In this document: positions 16,020 to 24,125 of the stretch, one piece after another
Position numbering within the stretch: the first letter of the stretch is position 1
How the letters are laid out: every line of letters starts with the position of its first letter
DNA from: Polyangium spumosum
GTDB taxonomy: Bacteria > Myxococcota_A > Polyangia > Polyangiales > Polyangiaceae
Direction: 5' to 3'
Assembly: GCF_009649845.1 (NCBI RefSeq)
Contig: NZ_WJIE01000002.1
Location: 248,001-312,000 of the forward strand
DNA length: 64,000 nucleotides
Position numbers and translations under genes: made by a program
Notes under the pieces: model-generated
Databases searched by the model: none
What the model was told of the DNA's origin: nothing
What the model saw: only the letters and a program-made list of their open reading frames with translations

Positions 16020-17873
16020 TCAACCCCGCGCGAGGCGCGCCCTCGTCCGGACGAACGCCTCGAGGCAAAGCGCGGCCGTGATCGAGCGCGCCCCGTGCGC
16101 CGCGAACGCGAAGTCCTTCCCCGGCGTGCGGTAAAACGGCTCCCGCGGGAAGAGCCCGTCGTAGTCCTGCCGGGACACGAGGAACGTCACGGCAGGCCAG
16201 GGATCAAAAGGCTCGAGGCGCCCACACGCGAGCACGCCGAGGTGACACGCCGTCGCCATCACGCCGCCTCCCAGGCTGCCGTCGGCCCGCTGAGAGCTCA
16301 CGATCCGCTGCTCGATGTCGCTCACGAGCGCGCGCAGACGAACACGCGGCGCCGGATCCCCGGGCAAACGTTCGGCCACGTCCGCGAGGCGCGCCAGCAG
16401 ATACCGCGCGAACGGGGTCGGGTAGAAGTGCACGGCCCTCCCCCCCTCCGCCTCCCAGACCCGCGTGATCCAGCCGAGCGTGCGATCGAAGTAGCCCTCC
16501 GGCAGCACGACGCCCGCCTCTGCGAGCCCGATCAGGGCGTTCGCCGCCACCGCGACGCACCGCGATCCGAGCCATCGCGGCGCGCCGTCCGGCGTGGGCT
16601 CGCGGAGGTGCTGCTCCAGCCACACGGCCATCGCCCCGTCCTCGCCCGTGTTGCGCACGAGCACCTCGATCGGCCAGGCGAGCGCCTCGACGGCCGCGGC
16701 GCGGCCTGCCGAGCGCGCGAGGAGCTGCAGCGCGAGGCCGAGATCGTCCGCGTCCGGCGGGATGCCCGCGAAGCCCTCGAAGTAGCGGAATCCATCCACC
16801 GAGCGCCGCGCGACGAGCGCCTCGACGCGCGGCGAGATGTCCTCGCCGACCCCGGCGAGCGGGAGCAAGCAGATCCCGACCGGGAACAGGCGGGCCACGT
16901 ACGCCTTGTCGAACGGCCCTCCCCAGCGCTGGAACTCCCACGACTCGCGGAGCTCCGGGTCGGCCGCGAGGCCCTGCCGGGCGAGCTCGATCGCCCGATC
17001 GAGCTCCTCCTCGGGCGTGGGGCCTCGGGGCGTGAAGCCGAACAGGCGGGCGGACCGCGTGGCGCGTGAGGTCTGCGTGGTCGTGGCCTCCACGAGCTCG
17101 CGCGTGTCCTCTCCGTCGAGGGCTTCGTGCACCTCGCTGGCCCAGCCTGCGCACGTCGCGTCGAGGCGCGCGGAGAGCTTCGGATCTCCGACGAGCCGGA
17201 GCAGCGGCAGCCGATCGGGCGCGGGTTTGGCGGCGTGGGCGAGCGCGAGATCGAGCTCGCGCCCGAGCCCCGCGCCGCGCGCGATCGTGCCGAGGAGCTG
17301 GGGCCTCGGCGCGCTCGCGCCGACGCCGGAGAACGCGCGGGCTTCGAGCGCGAGGCGAACGAGGCATCCGAGCGCATCTGCGGCCCGAGCGAGCCCGGGA
17401 TCGTCCGGACGACCGACCAGGGCGGGCAGGAGGAGCGACAAACCGTACGTCGCGAGCGGGGACGACGCGGGGATCGTGGCCGCCTCACCGAGCTCGTCGA
17501 GCGCATCCCCGACGGCGACGATCACCGCGTCGATCGCCTCGCGCGCCTCGGGGTCGATCGAGAGGCTGCCGCGCTCGCGCGAGGCGAGCAGGAGCCATGC
17601 TGCGGGGGAAAACGGCGCCTCTTCGTCCTCGGCCGGCATGGGCTCGAGAGGCGCGGGGAGACGCGCGGCGGCGTGGATGGCCGCGGCGAGCAGGAGGAAG
17701 GTACGAACGATGGGCTCGTGCGCGCCGGGGCGACGAGCATCCGCGAGACGCCCGAGGAGGTTCGCCGCGCCGCGGAGCGCGTCCTCTTCGAGCCCGAGCG
17801 TTTGCAGAGACGCTTGGGCTCGCCGCACCTCGGCGCGGGGCAAACCATCCCAGACGGGGCGGAGCGTGTTCAC
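16020..17873 (-). CDS. Class II terpene-cyclase-like (prenyltransferase/squalene-oxidase repeat) protein
   Basis: A 617-residue soluble helical protein. Residues 374-377 read DADD, matching the DxDD acid motif of class II terpene cyclases (squalene-hopene, copalyl-diphosphate synthase). The C-terminal third has repeat-like units of the alpha/alpha-toroid type (RIVSSQRADGSLGGG near 535, VSRQDYDGLFPREPFY near 575). The GTG start has no strong Shine-Dalgarno sequence. It lies 58 bp behind the leader-type peptide gene on the same strand, so the two probably form an operon. Alternatives: an alpha/alpha-toroid peptide-modifying enzyme (the fold is shared with LanC-type cyclases and protein prenyltransferases), since the neighbour is a RiPP-like peptide. 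Confidence 0.65.
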   Translation of the reverse strand: MNTLRPVWDGLPRAEVRRAQASLQTLGLEEDALRGAANLLGRLADARRPGAHEPIVRTFLLLAAAIHAAARLPAPLEPMPAEDEEAPFSPAAWLLLASRERGSLSIDPEAREAIDAVIVAVGDALDELGEAATIPASSPLATYGLSLLLPALVGRPDDPGLARAADALGCLVRLALEARAFSGVGASAPRPQLLGTIARGAGLGRELDLALAHAAKPAPDRLPLLRLVGDPKLSARLDATCAGWASEVHEALDGEDTRELVEATTTQTSRATRSARLFGFTPRGPTPEEELDRAIELARQGLAADPELRESWEFQRWGGPFDKAYVARLFPVGICLLPLAGVGEDISPRVEALVARRSVDGFRYFEGFAGIPPDADDLGLALQLLARSAGRAAAVEALAWPIEVLVRNTGEDGAMAVWLEQHLREPTPDGAPRWLGSRCVAVAANALIGLAEAGVVLPEGYFDRTLGWITRVWEAEGGRAVHFYPTPFARYLLARLADVAERLPGDPAPRVRLRALVSDIEQRIVSSQRADGSLGGGVMATACHLGVLACGRLEPFDPWPAVTFLVSRQDYDGLFPREPFYRTPGKDFAFAAHGARSITAALCLEAFVRTRARLARG

Positions 17874-17931
17874 GACTCAGCGAGCGGGGTTTGCGCGGGC
17901 GTGCTGCCCGCGCAGTCCACGCGGGGCGGGT

Positions 17932-18150
17932 TCAGCTCGCGGCCTTGCGCTGGGCCATCTGGCTCTCGAGGCCTTGCGCCATCGCGTTCACCTCATCGGG
18001 ATTGGCGCTCTTGATAGCCTCGATCACCTCGGGCCCGGCCTCGTATCCCTCGGCCGTCAGCGTGGCTTCGGGTGCCGCGAGCAGCTTCTTTCGGAACTCC
18101 ACGTCCGTCAGCGCGCGACCAATGAGCTCTTCGACGCTCTTCTTCGACAT
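17932..18150 (-). CDS. NHLP/Nif11-like leader-type peptide (candidate RiPP precursor)
   Basis: A 72-residue peptide. Residues about 5-35 (VEELIGRALTDVEFRKKLLA, then PEATLTAEGYE) have the helix-turn pattern of the Os1348/NHLP-clan leader peptides: a two-helix acidic leader with 'tDvEFRkkLLaaPEatL'. The C-terminal 20 residues (ending MAQRKAAS) hold no Cys or Trp and only two Ser, so a classic lanthipeptide, thiopeptide or cyclobactin-like core is not evident; there is no Gly-Gly cleavage site either. GAGGTG lies upstream of ATG. A promoter fits at 18216-18245. Neighbours: DxDD cyclase-like gene downstream and, diverging, a PqqD-like/M50 membrane protease. That context supports a leader-peptide role. 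Confidence 0.7.
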   Translation of the reverse strand: MSKKSVEELIGRALTDVEFRKKLLAAPEATLTAEGYEAGPEVIEAIKSANPDEVNAMAQGLESQMAQRKAAS

Positions 18151-18215
18151 GACAACACCTCACGTATGCTCCGCGGCCCGAGCCAATGCTGGACGCTGGA
18201 GATCGAATGTACCAT

Positions 18216-18245
18216 CGGATACAGCGGGATCAGCCTCGTTGTCAA
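18216..18245 (-). promoter_or_regulatory. Sigma-70-type promoter for the leader-peptide gene
   Basis: On the minus strand TTGACA (18245-18240), an 18-bp spacer and TATCCG (18221-18216). Transcription would start near 18209, leaving a leader of about 60 nt to ATG 18150. The -35 is perfect; the -10 matches three of six. Confidence 0.4.
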
Positions 18246-18322
18246 GGAGCCACAGGTGCGGCTCTTTGCTCGCCAGGGCCACCATGGTAGTCTGGCGCTG
18301 ACGGGCCGTTGTGCAGGAGCTC

Positions 18323-19558
18323 ATGAGCGAAAAGTCGAAGCCCGAGCTCGAGCTCCTGATCCGGTCCCGGCCCGGCGGCCCGAATCTCCCTGGATCGAGC
18401 GGCGGATTCGTCACGCGCCGTTATGTCGCGAACCAGGTCGCGCTCACCGTGAAGCCGCGGCGCATCCCGGAGGAGAGCTACGAGATCCAGGCCCAGTCGC
18501 GCAAGGATCGCAAGCTCTTTTACGTGATCCGGCAGCTCGAGGCCGACAAATACCTCTTCCTGAACGAGGAGGAGTATTTCCTCTGGCAGAAGATGGACGG
18601 CCTGCACACGCTGCGCGACGTCGCGACGGCGTACTTCCTGAAGTTCGGGTCGTTCGACTTCCGGGTGATCCAGCGGTTTCTGGCGCGCGCCCGCGAGAAC
18701 AAGCTCATCGTCATCCCGCAGACCGATCTCGTGCGGCGCTCGCTCGCGGACGAGCCGGTCTCAATGCGCTCGCAGTACCTCGCGAGGCTACGCGGGGTCG
18801 ACCTGCGGCTGCCGAACGTCGATCAAAAGCTCGGCGTCCTTTACGGTCGGATGCGCGTCCTCTTCACGCGTCCCGCGTTCGCGTGTTACGCGATCCTGCT
18901 CGTCATCGGCGGCGTGGCGATCGTGCAGCAGGCGGGGCGCGGCTCGGGCGCCGAGGTCCTGCACGCGGGGCACGCGCTGCTCGTGCCCGTCTTCTTGCTC
19001 TTGCACGTCATGACCGTCGTCGTGCACGAGCTCTCGCACGCGCTCGCCTGCAAGCACTTCGGCCGCGAGGTGAAGGCGTTCGGCTTCACGTTCATGAACC
19101 GGCTCATGCCGAGCGTGTACGCCGACGTGACGGACATGTGGATGTCGACCCGCAAGGCGCGCATGGCCGTGAGCTTCGCGGGTCCGCTCTCCGGGCTGCT
19201 CCTCGGCAGCGCGGGCGCGATCCTCGCGTGGATCCTGCCTCCTGGCATCCCCTCGTCGTTCTTCTGGTTCGTCGCGATCACGATCCTCGCGCTCGCGCTC
19301 GGCAGCCTCTACCCGTGCCTCTTCATCGAGTCCGACGGCTACCACATCCTGAGCGACTGGCTCCGCATGCCCGCGCTGCGCGAGCACAGCCGCCGTGTCC
19401 TGCGCGACACGCTCCGCGATCTCGTGCGTGGCAAAAAAACGCGGCCCTTGACGAGCGACGAGCGCACCTACTTCCTGTATGGAATCGCTTCGTTCGTCAG
19501 TGTCTCCGTCGTCTTGACCACGCTCGCCACGCTCGCCACGCTCCGCCTGATGCGCTGA
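18323..19558 (+). CDS. PqqD-like domain fused to M50 membrane zinc protease
   Basis: A 411-residue protein. Residues about 50-130 (KLFYVIRQLEADKYLFLNEE, then the WQKMDGLHTLRDVATAYF stretch) form a PqqD-type winged fold, the RiPP recognition element used to bind leader peptides. The C-terminal half is an M50 site-2-protease-like membrane domain: zinc motif HELSH (H235-E-L-S-H239) and a third ligand Asp in ESDGYH (D338). Several membrane helices frame both sites. ATG 18323 is chosen over GTG 18311 because AGGAG lies four bases before it. Such proteins are annotated as putative peptide zinc metalloproteases and occur beside RiPP genes. It diverges from the leader-type peptide gene and is followed at 18 bp by the cNMP-fold gene. 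Confidence 0.85.
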   Translation: MSEKSKPELELLIRSRPGGPNLPGSSGGFVTRRYVANQVALTVKPRRIPEESYEIQAQSRKDRKLFYVIRQLEADKYLFLNEEEYFLWQKMDGLHTLRDVATAYFLKFGSFDFRVIQRFLARARENKLIVIPQTDLVRRSLADEPVSMRSQYLARLRGVDLRLPNVDQKLGVLYGRMRVLFTRPAFACYAILLVIGGVAIVQQAGRGSGAEVLHAGHALLVPVFLLLHVMTVVVHELSHALACKHFGREVKAFGFTFMNRLMPSVYADVTDMWMSTRKARMAVSFAGPLSGLLLGSAGAILAWILPPGIPSSFFWFVAITILALALGSLYPCLFIESDGYHILSDWLRMPALREHSRRVLRDTLRDLVRGKKTRPLTSDERTYFLYGIASFVSVSVVLTTLATLATLRLMR

Positions 19559-19576
19559 TCCCGAGGCCAGAACCCG

Positions 19577-20098
19577 ATGAAGTTCAAGCCGCGACCGCTC
19601 CGCAACGACCAGATCAAGGACTGCGCCCGCATGCTCCGGCGCGTCAGTTTGTTCGCCGCCTGGTCGCCCGACGAGATCGAGGAGTTCGCCGCGCACGTGC
19701 AGCTCCTGCCCTTCCCCGCGCAGGAGGTCGTGCTCTGGGAGGGCGACGCGGGCGACGTGCTCTACATCATCGCCGAGGGCAGCGTCGTCGTCTCACGAAG
19801 GCTCAAGGGCGACGTCGAGACCGTCATCTGCCGCCTTCACGCGGGCGACTTCTTCGGCGAGCTCGACGTCATCGACGATCAGTCCGCCTCGGCGAACGTG
19901 CAGACCGAGACGCAGTGCCTCTTCTACACGATCGATCGCGACACGCTCTACCGCGAGCTCGAGGCGAACCCGCGCGTCTATTCGAAGTTCCTGCTCGCCC
20001 TCCTCAAGGAGGTCGCCAAGCGCCTGCGCACCACGAACCAGCGGCTCATCGACGCGATCCTCTGGGGCATCGACGCGACGTCGCTCGACACGGGCTGA
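19577..20098 (+). CDS. Cyclic-nucleotide-binding-fold protein
   Basis: A 173-residue single CNB domain (about 30-150), with the typical start RRVSLFAAWSPDEIEEFA, the hinge EGDAGDVLYIIAEGSVVV, and the phosphate cassette FFGELDVIDDQSASANV. The Arg that normally contacts the cyclic phosphate is replaced by Gln (Q102), while FGE is kept. So the fold is clear but cAMP binding in the canonical way is doubtful. No DNA-binding domain follows; the C-terminal ~35 residues are helical (AKRLRTTNQRLIDAILWGI). It lies 18 bp behind the M50 gene, in the same operon, and shares this region with an adenylate cyclase. In NHLP-type secretion systems CNB domains occur fused to transport proteins; here it stands alone. 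Confidence 0.85.
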   Translation: MKFKPRPLRNDQIKDCARMLRRVSLFAAWSPDEIEEFAAHVQLLPFPAQEVVLWEGDAGDVLYIIAEGSVVVSRRLKGDVETVICRLHAGDFFGELDVIDDQSASANVQTETQCLFYTIDRDTLYRELEANPRVYSKFLLALLKEVAKRLRTTNQRLIDAILWGIDATSLDTG

Positions 20099-20114
20099 TC
20101 TTCCGAGAGCACGC

Positions 20115-21005
20115 TCAGGTTCGTACGGTCCCGAGGGCCGACGAGCGGCTGCTCGGGGCGCTCTCCTGCCCGCGCCGCCAGCGGAGCAGGACGTACGTGA
20201 TGAGCACCGTCGATCCCGCGACCAGCACGCCGCCTTCGCTCGCCCAGAGCGGCGCGTGTTTGCCCGTGGTCGACGCGCCGAAAAACGAGACCGCGATGGC
20301 ATTCCACCCCCCGTGCATCACCACGGGCGGCCAGACGCTCCCCGTGTCGAGCCGGAGCCTCGCGGCGAAATAACTCTGCCCGGTCAAGCACACGACGAAG
20401 AGCAGGAGCGAGAGCATCGGCGACGGGCTCGGGTTGTAGTGCCCGCTCAGGATCATCGGCGCGTGCCAGCCGCCCCACACGACCCCGCTCACGAGCGCCG
20501 GGTGCGGGATGCGCGCGTCGATGAGGCGCGGCAAGAGATAACCACGCCAGCCGATCTCCTCGCCCACCGCGAGCACCGCCATCGCGAGCGGCCCGACCGT
20601 CAGCGCGATGATGCCACCCGCGAGGAAACGCTCGCCGGGCGTGCTTCCGGGGATGGCAAACCCGAGCGGGTGCATGGACGCAGGCTCGAACGCGGCGATG
20701 CCCGTGCCCCACGCGAGCCCGTACGCCGGCAGCGCGACCACCACCGGATAGATCAACGCCGGGACCATGGCCCACGCGGCGCGACGATCGAACCGGAACG
20801 ATACGTCGCCAAACCCCTCGCGCAGGGCGAGCCGCGCCACGACGGAGGCGAAGCACGGGACCCATACCAATGGGAGGAAGTAGCTCGCGTCGAGGCCGTA
20901 GAGCGCGATCTGCGTGTGGAACGGCGCGCTCGCCAGGATCACGACGCCGATGAAGATCGCGAGCCCTCTGCGCGCGCGTCGTACCTTGTCCGTCGCCTCC
21001 TGCAC
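20115..21005 (-). CDS. CPBP (CAAX-type) intramembrane metalloprotease
   Basis: A 296-residue membrane protein of the CPBP/Abi family. Motif 1 is EEIGWRGYLLPRL (the EExxxR site), motif 2 is the His in WGGWHAP, motif 3 is HxxxN in VVMHGGWNA. About seven or eight membrane helices. The family cleaves prenylated or other membrane proteins, or acts in bacteriocin self-immunity and processing. GTG 21005 is chosen (alternative TTG 21008). It converges on the cNMP-fold gene with 16 bp between stops. Its nearness to a leader-type peptide and an M50 protease allows, but does not prove, a processing role. Confidence 0.8.
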   Translation of the reverse strand: MQEATDKVRRARRGLAIFIGVVILASAPFHTQIALYGLDASYFLPLVWVPCFASVVARLALREGFGDVSFRFDRRAAWAMVPALIYPVVVALPAYGLAWGTGIAAFEPASMHPLGFAIPGSTPGERFLAGGIIALTVGPLAMAVLAVGEEIGWRGYLLPRLIDARIPHPALVSGVVWGGWHAPMILSGHYNPSPSPMLSLLLFVVCLTGQSYFAARLRLDTGSVWPPVVMHGGWNAIAVSFFGASTTGKHAPLWASEGGVLVAGSTVLITYVLLRWRRGQESAPSSRSSALGTVRT

Positions 21006-21162
21006 CAACGGCGAGCTTATACGGGGACGAGCCGCACGGGTAGGGACAAGGCGCTCGCCGCGCGGCGTTCCCTCGTGGCCCCGAGCGTCGGCGGCCCGAC
21101 ACCTCCCCGACGTCGCGTGTTTGTCCGGCGCATCCGGACCCCGGAGCGGGGCCCGGGAGGAC

Positions 21163-21933
21163 CTAGCGAATCGGGCCAAACCCGTACGCGGCGAGGATCC
21201 GCTGCCCGGCGGGGCTCGTGATGAAATCGAGCAGCGCCTCGGAGCCTGCCCGCGCGCGGGCCTTCGTCGTGACGGCCGCCCAGACCTCGGGCCGGGGCGC
21301 CCATTCTCCCGTCGCGCCATCGAGCACCTCGATCCCCTTCGCGCCGGGGACCTCGGTACGATAAACGATCGCCGCCGCGACCTCGCCTCGCTCCACGTAG
21401 GCGAGCACGGCCGCGACGTTGCCGCCGAGCACCACGCGCCCCTCGAGCGCCTCCCACGCGCCGAGCCTCGAGAGCGCCTCGCGCGCGTACCGACCTGCCG
21501 GCACCGCGCCCGGCTCCCCGATCGCGAGCTCCTCGCCCGGCGGCAGCGCCGTCGCGAGCGTCGCGAACGTGAGCTTCGGGCCGCCCCTGGGCCCGACGAG
21601 CACGAGCTCGTTCGTCGCCACGACGCGCGCTCGGTTTGGCTCCACGTGCCCGCCGGCCGCGAGCCGGTCGATCGGATCTCTCGCCGCGAAGACCACGAGA
21701 TCCACCCCCGCCCCGCCCTCGACCTGCCGCGCGAGCTCGCCCGAGGCCCCGTACGTCGCGCGCACACGCGCGCCCGGCTGCGCCTCGCCGAAGCCCTCGA
21801 TCAGGGCGGGAAACACCTTGCGTAGGCTCGTCGCCGCGGCGACCGTGACCTCCGGGGCCTCGCCCGCGGGCTCTCGCTTGCAGCCCACGAGGGCGAGCGC
21901 GACGAAAACGAGGACGAGCGCCCTCCGGGTCAA
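21163..21933 (-). CDS. Molybdate-type ABC transporter binding protein (ModA-like lipoprotein)
   Basis: A 256-residue periplasmic binding protein. Lipobox LALVGC ends at about residue 14. The mature part matches ModA: EVTVAAATSLRKVFPALIEG, RATYGASGELARQVEGGA, and the end DFITSPAGQRILAAYGFGP. TTG 21933 is chosen since its TTGA overlaps the stop of the upstream cytochrome gene (TGA 21932-21930) and AGGGG lies about ten bases before it; GTG 21957 is an alternative. It is the last gene of a four-gene reverse run. No permease (ModB) or ATPase (ModC) is nearby, so transport of molybdate or tungstate needs partners elsewhere. Confidence 0.78.
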   Translation of the reverse strand: MTRRALVLVFVALALVGCKREPAGEAPEVTVAAATSLRKVFPALIEGFGEAQPGARVRATYGASGELARQVEGGAGVDLVVFAARDPIDRLAAGGHVEPNRARVVATNELVLVGPRGGPKLTFATLATALPPGEELAIGEPGAVPAGRYAREALSRLGAWEALEGRVVLGGNVAAVLAYVERGEVAAAIVYRTEVPGAKGIEVLDGATGEWAPRPEVWAAVTTKARARAGSEALLDFITSPAGQRILAAYGFGPIR

Positions 21934-22865
21934 GGCTCGCAGAGCCCCTGCTTCCACCGCGCGTACGAGATCAGGAAGAAATTCTCCACCGCCGTCTCCA
22001 TCTCCGGCGACAGCAAAAACGCCGGATGGCACGGCTCCGCGTCGCACATCTGGCTCTCGATCCCCTTGTCGATGTGGCGCCGCGCCGGCACGAGATCCGA
22101 GAACGCGCCGACCTCGTTCACCGTGCCGACGGCAATTTTCAGGACGTAGGGAAAGAGCCGGTTTTTCTCGAACGTCTCGACCGGGTCTCCCGAGAGCCAA
22201 TTGCCGCCCATCCCCGCGAAATGGCACGACTTGCAGGCCCCGGCCGCGGTGAGCTGGTTGGGCAGGTCGACCATTCCGGTCGACTCCCAGTCCTTCCACT
22301 GCATACACGCGCCGAACTCCTCGAGCGCCTGGAGCAACGTCGTGTCGTTCACGGGGCCGCCGCCCTCCCCGCCCGCGCCGCCTTCGCCGCCCTCTCCGCC
22401 CGCGCCGCCCGCGCCGGGGTCCGGCTCGAACGTGGGGTCGCCGAAGAGCCCGCGCTCGTCGACCTCCTTCATCAACCATTCCGCGACGACGAAATCGTCC
22501 TCGATCGCGAGGGCCGGCCCGGTGTGCTCGCCCTTCAGGCGGAGCAGGCTGTTGTCGGGGTGGGCGATGAGGGGCTTCGGGTACCCTTCGATCTTCGCGT
22601 ACGACGAGCTCTCCTCCGCGCCGAGCCAGATCGGCGCGGCGTTCGCGCCCTGCGTGTGGCAGGGCGTGCATTTGCTGACGAAGACGGGGTAGACGTTGAG
22701 GTCGAAGAGCTCCTTCGCCGTGAAATAATCATCCGGCGGCCCTCCGCCCTCCCCGGCCGAGCCCCCCTGGCCGGGGGGCGCCGGCACGAGGCCGCCCTGA
22801 GGCGGCTCGACGCAGCCATAAGCCAGGATCAAAGCGAGGACGAACCACGCGGTCGCTTGTTTCAT
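21930..22865 (-). CDS. Heme-binding lipoprotein (cytochrome c-type)
   Basis: A 311-residue lipoprotein (signal ending LAYGC). Two standard heme-c sites, CTPCH and CKSCH, plus an atypical C-x4-CH (CDAEPCHP) near the C terminus that could hold a third heme. Between them lies a Gly-rich linker (GGAGGEGGEGGAGG). The first half resembles the 'cytochrome c, planctomycete/myxobacterial PSCyt1' style: YPVFVSKCTPCHTQG. ATG 22865 begins the signal peptide. Upstream by 41 bp is the copper monooxygenase-like gene and downstream, overlapping, ModA. It is probably an outer-face electron carrier serving the neighbouring enzymes. Confidence 0.78.
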   Translation of the reverse strand: MKQATAWFVLALILAYGCVEPPQGGLVPAPPGQGGSAGEGGGPPDDYFTAKELFDLNVYPVFVSKCTPCHTQGANAAPIWLGAEESSSYAKIEGYPKPLIAHPDNSLLRLKGEHTGPALAIEDDFVVAEWLMKEVDERGLFGDPTFEPDPGAGGAGGEGGEGGAGGEGGGPVNDTTLLQALEEFGACMQWKDWESTGMVDLPNQLTAAGACKSCHFAGMGGNWLSGDPVETFEKNRLFPYVLKIAVGTVNEVGAFSDLVPARRHIDKGIESQMCDAEPCHPAFLLSPEMETAVENFFLISYARWKQGLCEP

Positions 22866-22906
22866 GTCGGTCCCGCGTGGATGATGGACGCGTTTTCCCT
22901 CCGGGG

Positions 22907-24034
22907 TCAACGGAAGAGGCCGAGCTGCAAGGACGAGCAGGGCTTGCCGTCCTCGGGGACGACGCCGGCGAACTGCTTCACGGGCGGATAAATGTACCCG
23001 AACAGGACACACATTTCGTTGAGCCCGATGCCGTAGTGGACCTCGACGTCGCGGGTGTTGTTGAAGAGGCACGCGTGGCGGATCGCCGAGACGCCCTCGA
23101 GATCGAGGGGCGGATCGTAGGTCTGGATGTCGCTCTCGAGGTCGAAGGCGCCGTCGTCGTAGACGCGCCGCGCCTCTCCGTCCGCCGAGACGAGGTCCAC
23201 CGTGAAGCGCTGCGCGAGGTCGTGCGTGTGGGGCATGAGCGAGACGATGTGGCCGCCGAAGACGGCGCAGCTCGTGGCGACGGTCTCGGTCGTGTGTGGC
23301 GGGACCGAGAAATGCCGGATCTGCGCGACGAACGGCGCGACCTCCTCCGTGAGCTCGGCGGCGGGCATCGTGAAGAAATCGTAGGCGAGCTCGACGCGTT
23401 GCGGCGCGCTCGTCGTGTTCAGGAAATGGATACTCGTGGAGATCTCGCGCGAGGTGTCGAGCACGTAGCCCATTCCTTCGGGGAACTGGATGGTCTCCTC
23501 GCCGACCACCTGCGTCGAATTGGCGAAGAGCACGTCCGGGACGCCGGCGCCGATGTTCGAGAAGGGATCCTCGGCGCCGGGGTGGCAGTCGGGGTACGGG
23601 TTCGGGCCGAGCTCGGCCTCGATGGGCTTGGCGACCATGTTGGAATGGTGCAGGCCCGGCGTCGTGTAGAGGCGGCCTCCGTGCACGACCCGGTGCGTGA
23701 TCTCGGGGATGGGCCACGAGAGGCAAAAGGAGACCTCCTCGCCGGGCGCGAGCGTGCGCGGCGGGGCGACGATGCGGAAGCCGCTCTTCGGCGGAGGCGG
23801 GAGCCTCAGGGCCTCGGGCGGCTCGCCATACGCGACGACATTGTCGAGGTCGAGCTGCGCTTCGGGCTCGTAACGGCGCAAAGGATCGACACACGCGCCG
23901 CGGAAGGGGACCTCGCCCGCGCCGCAGGCGAGCTCTTGCCCGAGCCCTCGTCCGAGGTCTTGCCCGAGGTCTTGCCCGCATCCGGACGTGAGGACGACGA
24001 GGACGGCGAGGGGAATCGTATTTCGAGTACGCAT
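22907..24034 (-). CDS. Type II copper (ascorbate-dependent) monooxygenase-like lipoprotein
   Basis: A 375-residue lipoprotein (signal MRTRNTIPLAVLVVLTSGCG). The mature part resembles peptidylglycine alpha-hydroxylating/dopamine beta-monooxygenase proteins. A His pair lies in the first domain (PGLHHSNM). The second domain has the His-x-His copper site (LMPHTHDLAQ) and a Met ligand region (LNEMCVLFGYIYP). These enzymes hydroxylate C-H bonds using two copper sites and an electron donor. ATG 24034 is chosen because the signal peptide starts there; the frame is open further up. It sits between the pentaheme cytochrome and a heme lipoprotein, which could supply electrons in place of ascorbate. Substrate unknown. 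Confidence 0.72.
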   Translation of the reverse strand: MRTRNTIPLAVLVVLTSGCGQDLGQDLGRGLGQELACGAGEVPFRGACVDPLRRYEPEAQLDLDNVVAYGEPPEALRLPPPPKSGFRIVAPPRTLAPGEEVSFCLSWPIPEITHRVVHGGRLYTTPGLHHSNMVAKPIEAELGPNPYPDCHPGAEDPFSNIGAGVPDVLFANSTQVVGEETIQFPEGMGYVLDTSREISTSIHFLNTTSAPQRVELAYDFFTMPAAELTEEVAPFVAQIRHFSVPPHTTETVATSCAVFGGHIVSLMPHTHDLAQRFTVDLVSADGEARRVYDDGAFDLESDIQTYDPPLDLEGVSAIRHACLFNNTRDVEVHYGIGLNEMCVLFGYIYPPVKQFAGVVPEDGKPCSSLQLGLFR

Positions 24035-24125
24035 GACCGAGCAGGATCCCGCCGCTCCCCTCGACGATCCAATGATTTTTGCACAAATGGACCGTGCGTC
24101 CCGGTTGATTGAAATGGGAGACGTC

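Noticed and set aside
13594-20098. A simple cAMP-receptor pathway from the cyclase to the CNB protein
   Set aside because: The CNB protein lacks the Arg that binds cyclic phosphate (Q102), so the link is kept only as an open hypothesis.
16837-20373. A 1178-codon open frame on the plus strand
   Set aside because: It runs through several real genes in other frames, with no ribosome site and shadow-type composition.
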